Assembly: GCA_964496695.1 (NCBI GenBank)
Contig: CAZCBE010000005.1
Coordinates: forward strand, 62,001-126,000
Length of the DNA: 64,000 nt
Direction of reading: 5' to 3'
DNA from: SXTU01 sp964496695
Lineage (GTDB): Bacteria; Verrucomicrobiota; Verrucomicrobiia; Limisphaerales; SXTU01
Position numbers and translations under genes: made by a program. Below, piece by piece: positions 15,809 through 24,315 of this stretch (position 1 is the first letter of the stretch; each line of letters starts with the position of its first letter). The notes under the pieces were generated by a model. It ran no database searches. It saw only the letters and a list, made by a program, of their open reading frames with translations, and was not told where the DNA came from.

Positions 15809-17839
15809 CTATTTGGTCCCGCCGGGCAGCATCTCCCAGCGTTCACCAAAGAATCCCGCCGTGGCGATGCCGCCGGGGAAGCGTGAACTGACGGGGATGT
15901 TCAAATCAATCACGGCGTAGTCCGGCAGCTTCGGCACCTGGCGGGCATTGTTGAGGTAGTCGTATTCGCGGAAGGTGAAGCCGCTGTTGAGCACCACGTA
16001 TTTCTTCGGGTTCAGCGGGTTCGGGTAGATCATCACCGGGACGTGCTCGGCGGCGGAGTAGGACAGCGCCCCGGCGCGGACATTCTGCGCGTCCCAGCGG
16101 ATGGGCAGGCGGTCGAGGATGCGCGCGAGAAGCTTGTTGCTCGTCGGATCGCCCCACAAGACGAGGTTGTGCTGCGCGATGTCGGCGTCGGTGATGGTGA
16201 TGTCGTCCTTCACGCGGGCGTCACCGCGATACTGCCGGCGCCAGTGCTCGATGGCGTGCTTCATCTCGGTGTCGGCCCACTTGCCGACGCGCTCGTTGAG
16301 CGGCTGGCCGGTCGGACGCACCATCATGAAGCTGTCCAGAAACGCGTCATCAATCGGCCCTTGGAGACCCGGGCGCTTGCGCAGGGTGCTCTCGTCGGGG
16401 AACGCGGCGAGCGACCATTTTCCCGCGAGCTTGCGGAAGTGCGCGGTCCACGACTTGTCGGTTTCGACGAGCGGTGCCTCGAGCTTTTGGTTGTCGAGCA
16501 TCACGCGCGGCGCGCTGCCCTGCACAAGCTGGCAGGTGCCGGCGGGGAACAGGATGGAAAGCGCGGAGACGTTTACTGTCTTGAGGCGCACCATGTTCTC
16601 GGACAAATCCACCGTCGCATCCACCCGCGCCCGGTTCCAGTGCTCTTCCAAGCCGTCCAGCCGCAGCCAGTGGGAGCGGTTGTAGCGCAGCGTCCAGGTG
16701 GTGAAACGCACCTTGTCCGGCGCGGGGTCCTTGCCCAGCGCAACGATGGAGTCAATGCGCCGGTTGATCTCGACGATGGAATCCTTGTGGTAGCTGTGGC
16801 CGGTCTTGTCCGGGCCGATGATGTGCGTGAGGCTCATGTTCTCCGCGGCGAGGGCCTTGGCCATGATGTCCGCCGCCTGCTTCTGAGAGTCCGCCTCGCC
16901 GCTGTAGGCCACCGTCGGGAGGTTGAAGAGGTTTACCGCGTAGTCGGTGCAATCATACATGTGCCAGAGCTTGCGCTCGAACCACGTCGGCTTGACGTCC
17001 TCCTTCTGGAAGACCTTGAGGAAGTCCGGGGTCTCGCTAAAACCCGCGCCCGGGGCCGCCGCCGCCCACATGCCAGGATAATGCACCGCGAACTGCCAGC
17101 AGGCCGCACCGCCCATCGAAAAGCCGCGCACCACGAGCCGCCGCTCATCCACGGGGTAGTATTTCTTCGCGTGCGCCAGCGCCTCGAAGAGGTCCTCTTC
17201 GCCCGCGAGCTTGTTCGCGCAGCAGTAGCGGCCATAGAGGTGCAACACCAGCGCGCCGGGCGGGACGAACTGGCCCGGCGACTTGTGCCGCTGGTCGAGG
17301 AAAGACATCTCAGTGAGCTTCTCGCCGCGCCCGTGCGCCCAGAAGTCCAGCCGCATCGGCGGGCCGTTGGGCACGAAGTTCGCCGGCACCACCAATCCGT
17401 AGGGCTGGATCGAGCCGTCAATCTTGGACTGATAGGCGCGCACCACGAGGCCGGTCTGGGTCAGCCACGGGGCCTTGCCCTCGCGCAGCGCCTGCGCCCG
17501 CTCGCCGCCGCGCTTGAGCAGGTCGCGCGCGGTGGCGACCTCGTTCGTCGAGTAAAACTCATCGTGCCGCAATGCCCAGTCCACGGCCTTGTGATAGATC
17601 AGCACATCGGGCAGCAGGTCGAGCAGCGCGGCCTTCCCTTTGAGCGTCCCGCGCAGCGCCTCGATGTCCTTGGCAAACGCATCGGCTCCGGCTTGGAGTT
17701 CGGTGCGCGCGGCATCGGATATCTTGATGCCCTCGGGGGGGACGCGGCGGACGGATTCGGCCTTGTTGTCAGCGGGGCCGTCGGCGAAAGCGGTGAACGA
17801 AAGCGCCAGCAGCGCGGCGAGGCGAAGTGTCATCTTCAT
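15809..17839 (-). CDS. Secreted prolyl-oligopeptidase-like serine hydrolase
   Basis: A 676-residue exported protein with a signal peptide (MKMTLRLAALLALSFTAFAD) and a central alpha/beta-hydrolase domain. The nucleophile elbow is VVRGFSMGGAACWQFAVHYP (G-x-S-x-G). A plausible acid is in VAYSGEADSQKQA and the catalytic histidine in PDKTGHSYHKDS, the usual Ser-Asp-His order. A further C-terminal domain of about 250 residues resembles the extension of Verrucomicrobiota and Planctomycetota peptidase- or esterase-like proteins. Peptidase versus carbohydrate esterase activity cannot be decided. An alternative ATG is at 17833. The PilB-type gene begins 16 bases downstream. Confidence 0.78.
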   Translation of the reverse strand: MKMTLRLAALLALSFTAFADGPADNKAESVRRVPPEGIKISDAARTELQAGADAFAKDIEALRGTLKGKAALLDLLPDVLIYHKAVDWALRHDEFYSTNEVATARDLLKRGGERAQALREGKAPWLTQTGLVVRAYQSKIDGSIQPYGLVVPANFVPNGPPMRLDFWAHGRGEKLTEMSFLDQRHKSPGQFVPPGALVLHLYGRYCCANKLAGEEDLFEALAHAKKYYPVDERRLVVRGFSMGGAACWQFAVHYPGMWAAAAPGAGFSETPDFLKVFQKEDVKPTWFERKLWHMYDCTDYAVNLFNLPTVAYSGEADSQKQAADIMAKALAAENMSLTHIIGPDKTGHSYHKDSIVEINRRIDSIVALGKDPAPDKVRFTTWTLRYNRSHWLRLDGLEEHWNRARVDATVDLSENMVRLKTVNVSALSILFPAGTCQLVQGSAPRVMLDNQKLEAPLVETDKSWTAHFRKLAGKWSLAAFPDESTLRKRPGLQGPIDDAFLDSFMMVRPTGQPLNERVGKWADTEMKHAIEHWRRQYRGDARVKDDITITDADIAQHNLVLWGDPTSNKLLARILDRLPIRWDAQNVRAGALSYSAAEHVPVMIYPNPLNPKKYVVLNSGFTFREYDYLNNARQVPKLPDYAVIDLNIPVSSRFPGGIATAGFFGERWEMLPGGTK

Positions 17840-17919
17840 GTGAGTGGATGGACGATAGCAAATGGCGGCAGGGCGCAAAGCATTTTGCGATTCACCTCCG
17901 AGGCCGAAGGGCACCGCGC

Positions 17920-18447
17920 TCAGCGCACCGTGATGGAGCGCAGCGCCAGATTGGCCCGCCGCCCGTCCGCATGACGCAAGGAGACCAGCAACTCGTAGGG
18001 CTGGCTGGCCACCGCGGTCAACTGCAGCCGGATGATTCGCCGGTCAGCCGCAGCCTCGGTCTCGGGCTGCAAACCGTCCTTTCCCAAGGCGCGAAGCAGG
18101 CTCCCGTTCGTGTCAATTTCCACGAGATTGAAGGACTGCGCCGCCCCCTGCGGCCGGAAAGAAAACTGAGCTGGACGCCAGTCCTTTGGCCAACTGGCGG
18201 CCGCCTTCAATTGCACCACCAGCACGCCGGAGCCGGGCGGCTTGGTCCGGGCTTCGAGGTGGGCAGCCAGTTCCACCGCCTGCCCATCAAGCGGGACGGA
18301 AGCCGCTGATCCATCAATGATCTTCGTGGTCGAGTAGTCCAGGCCCGCCTGGGCCATGGACATGCATCCTGTGGTCGCGGCCAGCGCCATGGCACAGACG
18401 AGGCCGTGCGCAACCGACCGGAGTGATTTCAAGGGGGAAAGGTTCAT
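17920..18447 (-). CDS. Putative lipoprotein (tandem paralogue 2)
   Basis: A 175-residue predicted lipoprotein: the signal segment ends with LAATTGC, a lipobox, giving a lipidated cysteine near residue 27. ATG 18447 puts the signal at the N-terminus; an upstream ATG at 18492 would precede it by 15 residues. The mature part has GQAVELAAHLEARTKPPGSG followed by VLVVQLKA, closely paralleling its upstream neighbour, then a predicted beta-rich segment ending LLVSLRHADGRRANLALRS. No known family was recognised. The pair probably arose by tandem duplication. Confidence 0.65.
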   Translation of the reverse strand: MNLSPLKSLRSVAHGLVCAMALAATTGCMSMAQAGLDYSTTKIIDGSAASVPLDGQAVELAAHLEARTKPPGSGVLVVQLKAAASWPKDWRPAQFSFRPQGAAQSFNLVEIDTNGSLLRALGKDGLQPETEAAADRRIIRLQLTAVASQPYELLVSLRHADGRRANLALRSITVR

Positions 18448-18495
18448 GTCGGAGAGGCTGGGGTTGTCGGTCTTCAGGCAATAGAGATTCACCTT

Positions 18496-19008
18496 TCATC
18501 GCTGCTCGATGGCGCGGACACCCAGGCGGAAGATCTGCCCTTCGGCATTGAGCAGGCTCACCTGCACCTCATAAGGCTTGTCCACCAGACGAAGGATGCG
18601 GAACCGCACCTCCATCACGCTTCGGTTTATTTCAACCTTTGGTGGCAGATAATTCCGGCTCGTGATGCGGGTTGGGTTCCCGGTCCGGTCCAAGTCAATG
18701 TAGGTGAAGTAGTATTGGGCCGATTGAGGGCGGACGGCCAAATTTCCCAGTTGAATGCCCGCCGGCCAGTCGCCTGCGACCGTCTCCAGTCTCAGCACCA
18801 TCACCCCGGTTCCATCCGGCGGGCGGGATGCTTCCACATGGCCGGAGAGGCGTATCTCCTGATCGCCCAGGCGGAGCACCGGCCCGGCGGCTTCGATGGC
18901 ATTCGCGGTCGAGGCGGAATCCGCCATGCGGAGGGCCATGCCACATCCTGTGCCCAAAGCCAGAACGGTCAGTGCCAGCGAAAATCGGATGACGTGATGC
19001 GCAGTCAT
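18496..19008 (-). CDS. Putative lipoprotein (tandem paralogue 1)
   Basis: A 170-residue predicted lipoprotein with signal MTAHHVIRFSLALTVLALGT followed by GC (lipobox LALGTGC). It shares architecture with the next gene: LGDQEIRLSGHVEASRPPDG followed by TGVMVLRLE, and the C-terminal YEVQVSLLNAEGQIFRLGVR. It starts 14 bases after the purL stop, so it may be read through from purL. Function is unknown. Confidence 0.65.
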   Translation of the reverse strand: MTAHHVIRFSLALTVLALGTGCGMALRMADSASTANAIEAAGPVLRLGDQEIRLSGHVEASRPPDGTGVMVLRLETVAGDWPAGIQLGNLAVRPQSAQYYFTYIDLDRTGNPTRITSRNYLPPKVEINRSVMEVRFRILRLVDKPYEVQVSLLNAEGQIFRLGVRAIEQR

Positions 19009-19022
19009 CTGATGCCCAAAAG

Positions 19023-21365
19023 CTATGCCATCGCGCGCGCGATGGCGTTCCACCAGACGTCATGCAGCTCGGCGACCGGCGCGGTGAACTCGCCGCCGTC
19101 CGTCTTGATGGCCAGCGCAGTCCCGCCCACTGTGCCGATGCGCGCGACGGGCACCCCCATGAGCTTGGCGCGCTCGACGATCTTGGTCGCGTCGAGCGGC
19201 TGGCAGGTGATGACGACGCGGTTTTGCGTCTCGCCAAAGAGGAGTGCATCCAGGCGCGTGTCCTTGAAGGCGGACAAATCCACGGTCGCGCCGATCAGCC
19301 GGGGCGTCTCGCGCGCGGTTTGCTGGGCGGCGCAGCTCTCGGCCAGACAGACGGCCAGGCCGCCTTCACTGCAATCGTGCGCGCTCTTCACCTCGCCGGT
19401 GTAGATGAGGCCGAGCAAGGTAGCGTGCAGTGTCTGGGCCACGGCCAGATCGCAGCGTGGCGGCAGGCCGTTCTTCTGCCCATGGACGGACTTGAGATAC
19501 GCGCTGCCGCCGAGGCCTTGCAGCGGGTCCACGGTGTCCACGGGCGCACCCAACAGGATGATGACATCGCCCTCGTCCTTGAACCACGCGGTGGTGATGT
19601 GCTCCGGTTTCTCGATGAGGCCGACCACGGAGACGGTGGGCGTGGGGTCAATCGCGCCGAGTGCGCCGCGCTGGTTGTAGAGGGAGACGTTGCCCCCGGT
19701 GACAGGCGCGTTGAAGGCACGACAGCCGTCGGCGAGACCGCGCACGGACTCCTTAAGCTGCCAGAAAATCTCCGGGTAGTGCGGGTTGCCGAAGTTGAGA
19801 TTGTCGGTCGCGCCGAGCGGGGCTGCGCCCGAGCAGGCGAGGTTGCGGCAGGCTTCGGTGATGGCGGCCTTCCCGCCTTCGTAGGGGTCGAGATAGACGT
19901 AGGCTCCGTTGCAGTCACAGGTGAAGGCGACGTATTTGTCCGGGATTGGCTGGCTGGCGGGTGCCGGCTGTCCGGCTTGCTTTGCCGCATATTCCGCCTT
20001 TGTGATGGGCAGGCTGTCCCCCTTGATGCGAATCACTGCGGCATCGCTGCCGGGGCAGACCACCGAACCATCCCGCACCATGTGGTCGTATTGGCGATAA
20101 ACCCAGTTCTTCGAGGCGATGGAGTGGTTGGCCAGCAGCTTTTTGAGGTCACCAGCGGCGTCAGCAGTGTCGGTGATCCCGTCCAGGCGGAAGGCGCGGA
20201 CGCCCGCCATGTAGGCAGCTTCCCGCGACTCGCGCTGATAGACCGGGGCTTCGTCGGTGAGCTTCTTGGCCGGCACATCCACGACGATGGCGCCGCCATG
20301 GCGCACGACCATCCGGCCGGTGTCGGTCACCACACCGATTTCCGCCCAGGGCAGGTCCCACTTGTCGAAAATCTTCTTCACCTCTTCCTCGCGGCCCTTG
20401 TGGACCACGATGAGCATGCGCTCCTGCGATTCCGAGAGCATGATCTCGTAGCTGCTCATGTTGGGCGCGCGCTGCGGCACCTTGTTCAGCTCGATCTCGA
20501 TGCCCGTGCCGGCCCGGGCCGCCGTCTCGCACGTCGAGCAGGTCAGGCCCGCCGCGCCCATGTCCTGCATGCCGGCGACGCAGCCGGTGGCAAGCAGTTC
20601 GAGGCAGGCTTCGCAGACCAGCTTCTCCATGAAGGGATCGCCCACCTGCACCGCGCCGCGCTGCTGCTCGGCGGATTCCTCAGTCAAGTCCTGCGAGGCG
20701 AAGGCCGCGCCGGCCAAACCGTCACGACCCGTGGCCGGACCGACGTAGAAGACCGGGTTGCCGATGCCGTGCGCCGCGCCGCGCGTGATCTGGTCGTGGC
20801 GCAGGACGCCGAGGCAGAAGGCGTTGACCAGCGGGTTCCCCTCGTAGCTTTTGTCGAAATAAACCTCTCCCGCGATGGTCGGGATGCCGAAGCAGTTGCC
20901 ATAATGGGCAATGCCGCTCACCACGCCGGAGAAGAGCCGGCGCACCTCGGGGTTGGCCAGTTCGCCGAAGCGGAGCGAATTCAGCGCCGCCACCGGGCGG
21001 GCGCCCATGGTGAAGATGTCGCGGATGATGCCGCCCACACCCGTGGCCGCGCCCTGGAAGGGCTCGACCGCGCTGGGGTGGTTGTGCGACTCGATCTTGA
21101 AGGCGATGGCCACGCCGTCCCCCACGTCAATGATGCCGGCGTTCTCCTCCCCCGCGCCGACGAGGATGTTGCTGCCCTTGGTGGGGAAGGTCTTCAGCAC
21201 GGGCCGGGTGTTCTTGTAGGAGCAGTGCTCGCTCCACATGACCGAGAAGATGCCCAGCTCGGTGTAGCTCGGCGGGCGGCCGAGGATGGCCAGGATCTTC
21301 TGGTATTCGTCCGGCGTGAGGTTGTGCTTGGCGACAAGCTCCGGGGTGATGGCTGGTTCGGTCAT
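19023..21365 (-). CDS. purL: Phosphoribosylformylglycinamidine synthase subunit PurL
   Basis: A 780-residue ATP-dependent enzyme converting FGAR and ammonia to FGAM in purine synthesis. It is the short (Bacillus-type) form without a fused glutaminase domain, so separate PurQ and PurS subunits are expected elsewhere. Diagnostic segments include GIFSVMWSEHCSYKNTRPVL near residue 40, FKIESHNHPSAVEPFQGAAT with the catalytic histidine near residue 95, and GVGGIIRDIFTMGARP. Later come GAAGLTCSTCETAARAGTG, DNLNFGNPHYPE and AHDCSEGGLAVCLAE. The two putative lipoprotein genes follow on the same strand. Confidence 0.95.
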   Translation of the reverse strand: MTEPAITPELVAKHNLTPDEYQKILAILGRPPSYTELGIFSVMWSEHCSYKNTRPVLKTFPTKGSNILVGAGEENAGIIDVGDGVAIAFKIESHNHPSAVEPFQGAATGVGGIIRDIFTMGARPVAALNSLRFGELANPEVRRLFSGVVSGIAHYGNCFGIPTIAGEVYFDKSYEGNPLVNAFCLGVLRHDQITRGAAHGIGNPVFYVGPATGRDGLAGAAFASQDLTEESAEQQRGAVQVGDPFMEKLVCEACLELLATGCVAGMQDMGAAGLTCSTCETAARAGTGIEIELNKVPQRAPNMSSYEIMLSESQERMLIVVHKGREEEVKKIFDKWDLPWAEIGVVTDTGRMVVRHGGAIVVDVPAKKLTDEAPVYQRESREAAYMAGVRAFRLDGITDTADAAGDLKKLLANHSIASKNWVYRQYDHMVRDGSVVCPGSDAAVIRIKGDSLPITKAEYAAKQAGQPAPASQPIPDKYVAFTCDCNGAYVYLDPYEGGKAAITEACRNLACSGAAPLGATDNLNFGNPHYPEIFWQLKESVRGLADGCRAFNAPVTGGNVSLYNQRGALGAIDPTPTVSVVGLIEKPEHITTAWFKDEGDVIILLGAPVDTVDPLQGLGGSAYLKSVHGQKNGLPPRCDLAVAQTLHATLLGLIYTGEVKSAHDCSEGGLAVCLAESCAAQQTARETPRLIGATVDLSAFKDTRLDALLFGETQNRVVITCQPLDATKIVERAKLMGVPVARIGTVGGTALAIKTDGGEFTAPVAELHDVWWNAIARAMA

Positions 21366-21461
21366 CGACGAGTCAGTTCAACGGTTCAAAAATCGGGGCG
21401 AGCATGGGCAGTCGCGCGGAGGGCGGCAAGCAAATCGCAAAGGTCCGCCCCTTCAAAGGGT

Positions 21462-21489
21462 TTGACTTGGTTTTCGCCCTGACAATAAT
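21462..21489 (+). promoter_or_regulatory. Predicted sigma-70 promoter of FHA gene 1
   Basis: TTGACT (21462-21467), 16-base spacer, AATAAT (21484-21489), ending 20 bases before the FHA start. The same hexamers and spacing precede the duplicated FHA gene, which supports the call. Confidence 0.6.
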
Positions 21490-21509
21490 CCCTTCAAACC
21501 GAACGACGT

Positions 21510-22028
21510 ATGCCGAGACTAGTCTTACTGACCGAAGGATTCACCGGGCGCTCCTTCGAGCTGAAGACGGAACGCTCCACGGTCGGACGGCTGGAGGACA
21601 ACAATTTCCAGATTCCCGCCCCCTCGGTTTCGAGCCATCACTGCGAAATCCTCCTCCGGGGCAACGATGTGGTGGTCAAGGATCTCGACTCCACCAACGG
21701 CACCTTCATCAACGGCGAGCAGGTGACGGAGGCCTCGCTGCCAGTTGGCCAGACCGTGCGTTTCGGTTCAGTCGAAGCACGCTTGGAAGCCTCCACCCCG
21801 ACGGGTGCCACGGGCAAGAAGATGCTGGACAAGACCGCCGTGCTCCCGCAGGGCGTGAAGATGAACGAACTGGAGCAGGGCACGCAGAAGATCACCACCT
21901 TTGACAAGAACTCGCCGTTTAAGAAGAAGAGCAACAAAACCACGTTGATCTTCATCATCGTGGGCGTGGTGATCGTCCTGGCCATCGTCGGCACCCTTGT
22001 TTTCGTCTTCTTCGGCGGAGACAAGTAG
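21510..22028 (+). CDS. FHA-domain protein with C-terminal membrane anchor (copy 1)
   Basis: A 172-residue protein with an N-terminal forkhead-associated domain that should bind phosphothreonine peptides. FHA landmarks are TVGRLEDNNFQIPAPSVSSH (GR and SxxH) and the KDLDSTNGTFINGE stretch (NGT/N loop). A linker of about 45 residues leads to a single C-terminal membrane helix (IFIIVGVVIVLAIVGTLVFV), so the domain faces the cytoplasm. The start and promoter are conserved in the adjacent copy. Ser/Thr kinase partners are not in the window. Confidence 0.88.
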   Translation: MPRLVLLTEGFTGRSFELKTERSTVGRLEDNNFQIPAPSVSSHHCEILLRGNDVVVKDLDSTNGTFINGEQVTEASLPVGQTVRFGSVEARLEASTPTGATGKKMLDKTAVLPQGVKMNELEQGTQKITTFDKNSPFKKKSNKTTLIFIIVGVVIVLAIVGTLVFVFFGGDK

Positions 22029-22107
22029 GCGACGGACGAGGTTCAGCCCCTGAGTCGGCTGCGGATGGCCCTCATGGCGCAGGTGGTGCGGCTGTCCGCA
22101 CCCGGGT

Positions 22108-22135
22108 TTGACTTGATTCCCGCCCTGGCGATAAT
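22108..22135 (+). promoter_or_regulatory. Predicted sigma-70 promoter of FHA gene 2
   Basis: TTGACT (22108-22113), 16-base spacer, GATAAT (22130-22135), ending 19 bases before the second FHA start. It is conserved with the promoter at 21462-21489, including parts of the spacer (CGCCCTG). Confidence 0.6.
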
Positions 22136-22154
22136 CCCCCCAACTGAACGACGT

Positions 22155-22667
22155 ATGCCGAGACTAGTCTTACTGACCGAGGGATTCACCGGGCGCTCCT
22201 TCGAGCTGAAGACAGAACGCTCCACGGTCGGTCGGGTGGAGGACAACAATTTTCAGATTCCCGCCCCCTCGGTTTCGAGCCATCACTGCGAAATCCTGCT
22301 CCGGGGCAACGAGGTGGTGATCAAGGATCTCGACTCCACCAACGGCACTTTCATCAACGGCGAGCAGGTGACCGAGGCTTCGCTGCCCATTGGCCAGACG
22401 GTTCGGTTCGGCTCGGTGGAAGCACGCTTGGAAGCCTCTGCTCCGGCTGGGCCCAAGAAGCCGCTGCAGAACACCTCCGTGATCCCGCAAGGTGTGAAGT
22501 CGAACGAACTGGAGCCGGGCACGCAGAGGCTTCAGACCTCCAAGAACCCGGCCTTCAAACCGAGGAGCAACAAGACCAACCTGACCTTCATCATCGTCGG
22601 CGTGGTGATCGCCCTGGCCATCATCGGCACCTTGGTTTACGTCTTCTTCTTTAGCGGGGACAAGTGA
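22155..22667 (+). CDS. FHA-domain protein with C-terminal membrane anchor (copy 2)
   Basis: A 170-residue paralogue of the preceding gene, nearly identical over the FHA domain (TVGRVEDNNFQIPAPSVSSH; KDLDSTNGTFINGE) and diverged in the linker and membrane anchor (TFIIVGVVIALAIIGTLVYV). ATG 22155 is chosen by exact alignment with copy 1. The DNA around the start codon is almost identical in both copies. Divergence confined to the linker suggests different partners or simple drift. It converges on hemB with only 17 bases between, the one convergent junction without a dyad repeat. Confidence 0.88.
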   Translation: MPRLVLLTEGFTGRSFELKTERSTVGRVEDNNFQIPAPSVSSHHCEILLRGNEVVIKDLDSTNGTFINGEQVTEASLPIGQTVRFGSVEARLEASAPAGPKKPLQNTSVIPQGVKSNELEPGTQRLQTSKNPAFKPRSNKTNLTFIIVGVVIALAIIGTLVYVFFFSGDK

Positions 22668-22684
22668 CCTGACGGCTGCCCGGC

Positions 22685-23674
22685 TCAGCCTTTGAGCCAG
22701 CCGCAGACGTCTTTCGCCGCGTAGGTGATGATGATGTCCGCCCCCGCCCGACGCATCCCCAGCAGGGCTTCCAGTGTCACCGCCCGCTCGTCAATCCACC
22801 CGTTCGCCGCCGCCGCCTTGATCATGGAATACTCCGCGCTCACGGCGTAGGCCGCCGTCGGGTAGCCAAAGGTCACTTTGACCCGGTGCAGGATGTCGAG
22901 ATAGGCCAAGGCGGGCTTCACCATGACCATGTCCGCCCCTTCCGCAATGTCCAGGGCCACTTCGCGCAGTGCTTCCTCGGCATTGGCCGGGTTCATCTGG
23001 TAGCTGCGCCGATCGCCAAACTGCGGCGCGGACTCGGCGGCGTCACGAAACGGACCGTAAAAGGCGGAGGAATACTTGGCGGCGTAGGAGAGGATCGGCG
23101 TGTCGGAAAACCCGCCGGCATCCAGTGCCGCGCGGATGGCACGCACGCGGCCATCCATCATGTCGCTGGGGGCTACGACATCGGCCCCGGCCTCAGCATG
23201 GCTGACGGCGGTGCGGGCCAGGAGCTTGAGGGACGGATCGTTCAACACTTTGCCCGCTGCACGATGCACCAGCCCGCAGTGGCCGTGGCTCATGTATTCG
23301 CACAGGCAAACGTCGGTGATGACGAGCAGGCCGGGCACTTCCTGCTTCAAGGCGCGGACGGCCTGCTGGACGATGCCATTGCGGGCGTAAGCCCCCGACG
23401 CTCGTTCATCCTTTTTCTCAGGCAGGCCAAACAACAGGACGGCGGGAACACCCGCTGTGTGCGCGGCCACCGCATCCTTCACCAACTCGTCCACGCTGAG
23501 CTGAAACACTCCGGGCATGGAGCCGATGGGGCGGCGTTCCTTGCGGCCGGGCCGGGCAAAAAAGGGCAGCACTAGCTGATGGGCGCTCAGCACCGTCTCG
23601 GACACCATGCGCCGCAGGACCGGCGACTGCCGCAGCCGACGCGGCCGACTCACGGGGAAAGCGGGCGGGGTCAT
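22685..23674 (-). CDS. hemB: Delta-aminolevulinic acid dehydratase (porphobilinogen synthase)
   Basis: A 329-residue cytoplasmic enzyme condensing two 5-aminolevulinate molecules to porphobilinogen in heme synthesis. ATG 23674 begins MTPPAFPVSRPRRLR, matching the family N-terminus; the longer frame upstream is not conserved-looking. Landmarks are LVLPFFARPGR, the metal-site region VITDVCLCEYMSHGHCG, the Schiff-base lysine region ILSYAAKYSSAFYGPFRDA, and the second active lysine in GADMVMVKPALAYLDIL. The HCG cysteines suggest a zinc-type metal site. Heme is needed for the c-type cytochromes encoded at 50-61.6 kb. Confidence 0.94.
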   Translation of the reverse strand: MTPPAFPVSRPRRLRQSPVLRRMVSETVLSAHQLVLPFFARPGRKERRPIGSMPGVFQLSVDELVKDAVAAHTAGVPAVLLFGLPEKKDERASGAYARNGIVQQAVRALKQEVPGLLVITDVCLCEYMSHGHCGLVHRAAGKVLNDPSLKLLARTAVSHAEAGADVVAPSDMMDGRVRAIRAALDAGGFSDTPILSYAAKYSSAFYGPFRDAAESAPQFGDRRSYQMNPANAEEALREVALDIAEGADMVMVKPALAYLDILHRVKVTFGYPTAAYAVSAEYSMIKAAAANGWIDERAVTLEALLGMRRAGADIIITYAAKDVCGWLKG

Positions 23675-23803
23675 GCGCGGGCTAAGGCTTTCACCAGGGC
23701 AGGCCGCTGCCCGACCGGATTTGGTTGATTCCAGAGAAACACGCGCGGAATCTAATGACGCGCGTGGGCTGAAGCAAGCCGGGAGCCGGGCCAGCGCGGA
23801 GGG

Positions 23804-23862
23804 CTTTCGTAGCGCCAGCTTCCGGCCGGCCATGCCGCAAGCATCCTAGCCTGCCCGACGAC
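23804..23862. repeat. Stand-alone hairpin module, family P copy 1
   Basis: GTAGCGCCAGCTTCCGGCCG then GCCATGCCGCAAGCATCC. It is the inverse of the core module found inside family A copies 1 and 2 and is repeated at 28054-28112. It lies upstream of hemB. Confidence 0.6.
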
Positions 23863-23905
23863 GCGAGCCGGGAGCAGCCGGACTCCAAGTTGGTGACGAC
23901 ACAGT

Positions 23906-24241
23906 TCAGAAACTGCGGGCGAACAGCTTGAACCCGGCCGCCTTGCCGGTAACCGGATCGAAGCTCACGTTCCGCAGATCACGCTTCAGGTCCTCCGGCT
24001 GCCGCAGATCCAACGCCCGCGACTTCGGCTTGGCGGCCAGACAATCCACGATGACGCCGCCGTTTTTCGACTGGTTCAGGACACCCGTGCCAGCACCTCG
24101 TCCCGCAGCGGCGGAGCGTTGGCCGGTCACGTAGGATTTGTAGGAGTTCAACGGCTCATCCGCAGGGTTGTCGCCGGCAGTTTGTGCGGCGGCCATGGCA
24201 GGAAGAGCAAACAACAGCAGGGTGAGCGGTATTGCTTTCAT
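23906..24241 (-). CDS. Hypothetical secreted protein, 111 aa
   Basis: Unrecognised small exported protein with a clear signal peptide (MKAIPLTLLLFALPAMAAAQ). The mature part of about 90 residues includes SYKSYVTGQRSAAAGRGAG and a C-terminal DLKRDLRNVSFDPVTGKAAG. It is alone in its gap, upstream of hemB on the same strand. The good signal peptide and sensible codon use support a real gene. Confidence 0.6.
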   Translation of the reverse strand: MKAIPLTLLLFALPAMAAAQTAGDNPADEPLNSYKSYVTGQRSAAAGRGAGTGVLNQSKNGGVIVDCLAAKPKSRALDLRQPEDLKRDLRNVSFDPVTGKAAGFKLFARSF

Positions 24242-24315
24242 ACCATGAACATCGTCCTGCCCGTTGACTTGTCAACGGGGGGAACAGCCTCCGGCCACGG
24301 CGCTCGACCGGTGCC

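Noticed and set aside
16043..17974. A 643-residue plus-strand frame opposite the secreted hydrolase
   Set aside because: High GC content keeps antisense frames open. The minus strand encodes a signal peptide and a GxSxG hydrolase, while the plus-strand product has no family features.
19062..21482. An 806-residue plus-strand frame opposite purL
   Set aside because: purL is unmistakable on the minus strand; the opposite frame is a compositional shadow.
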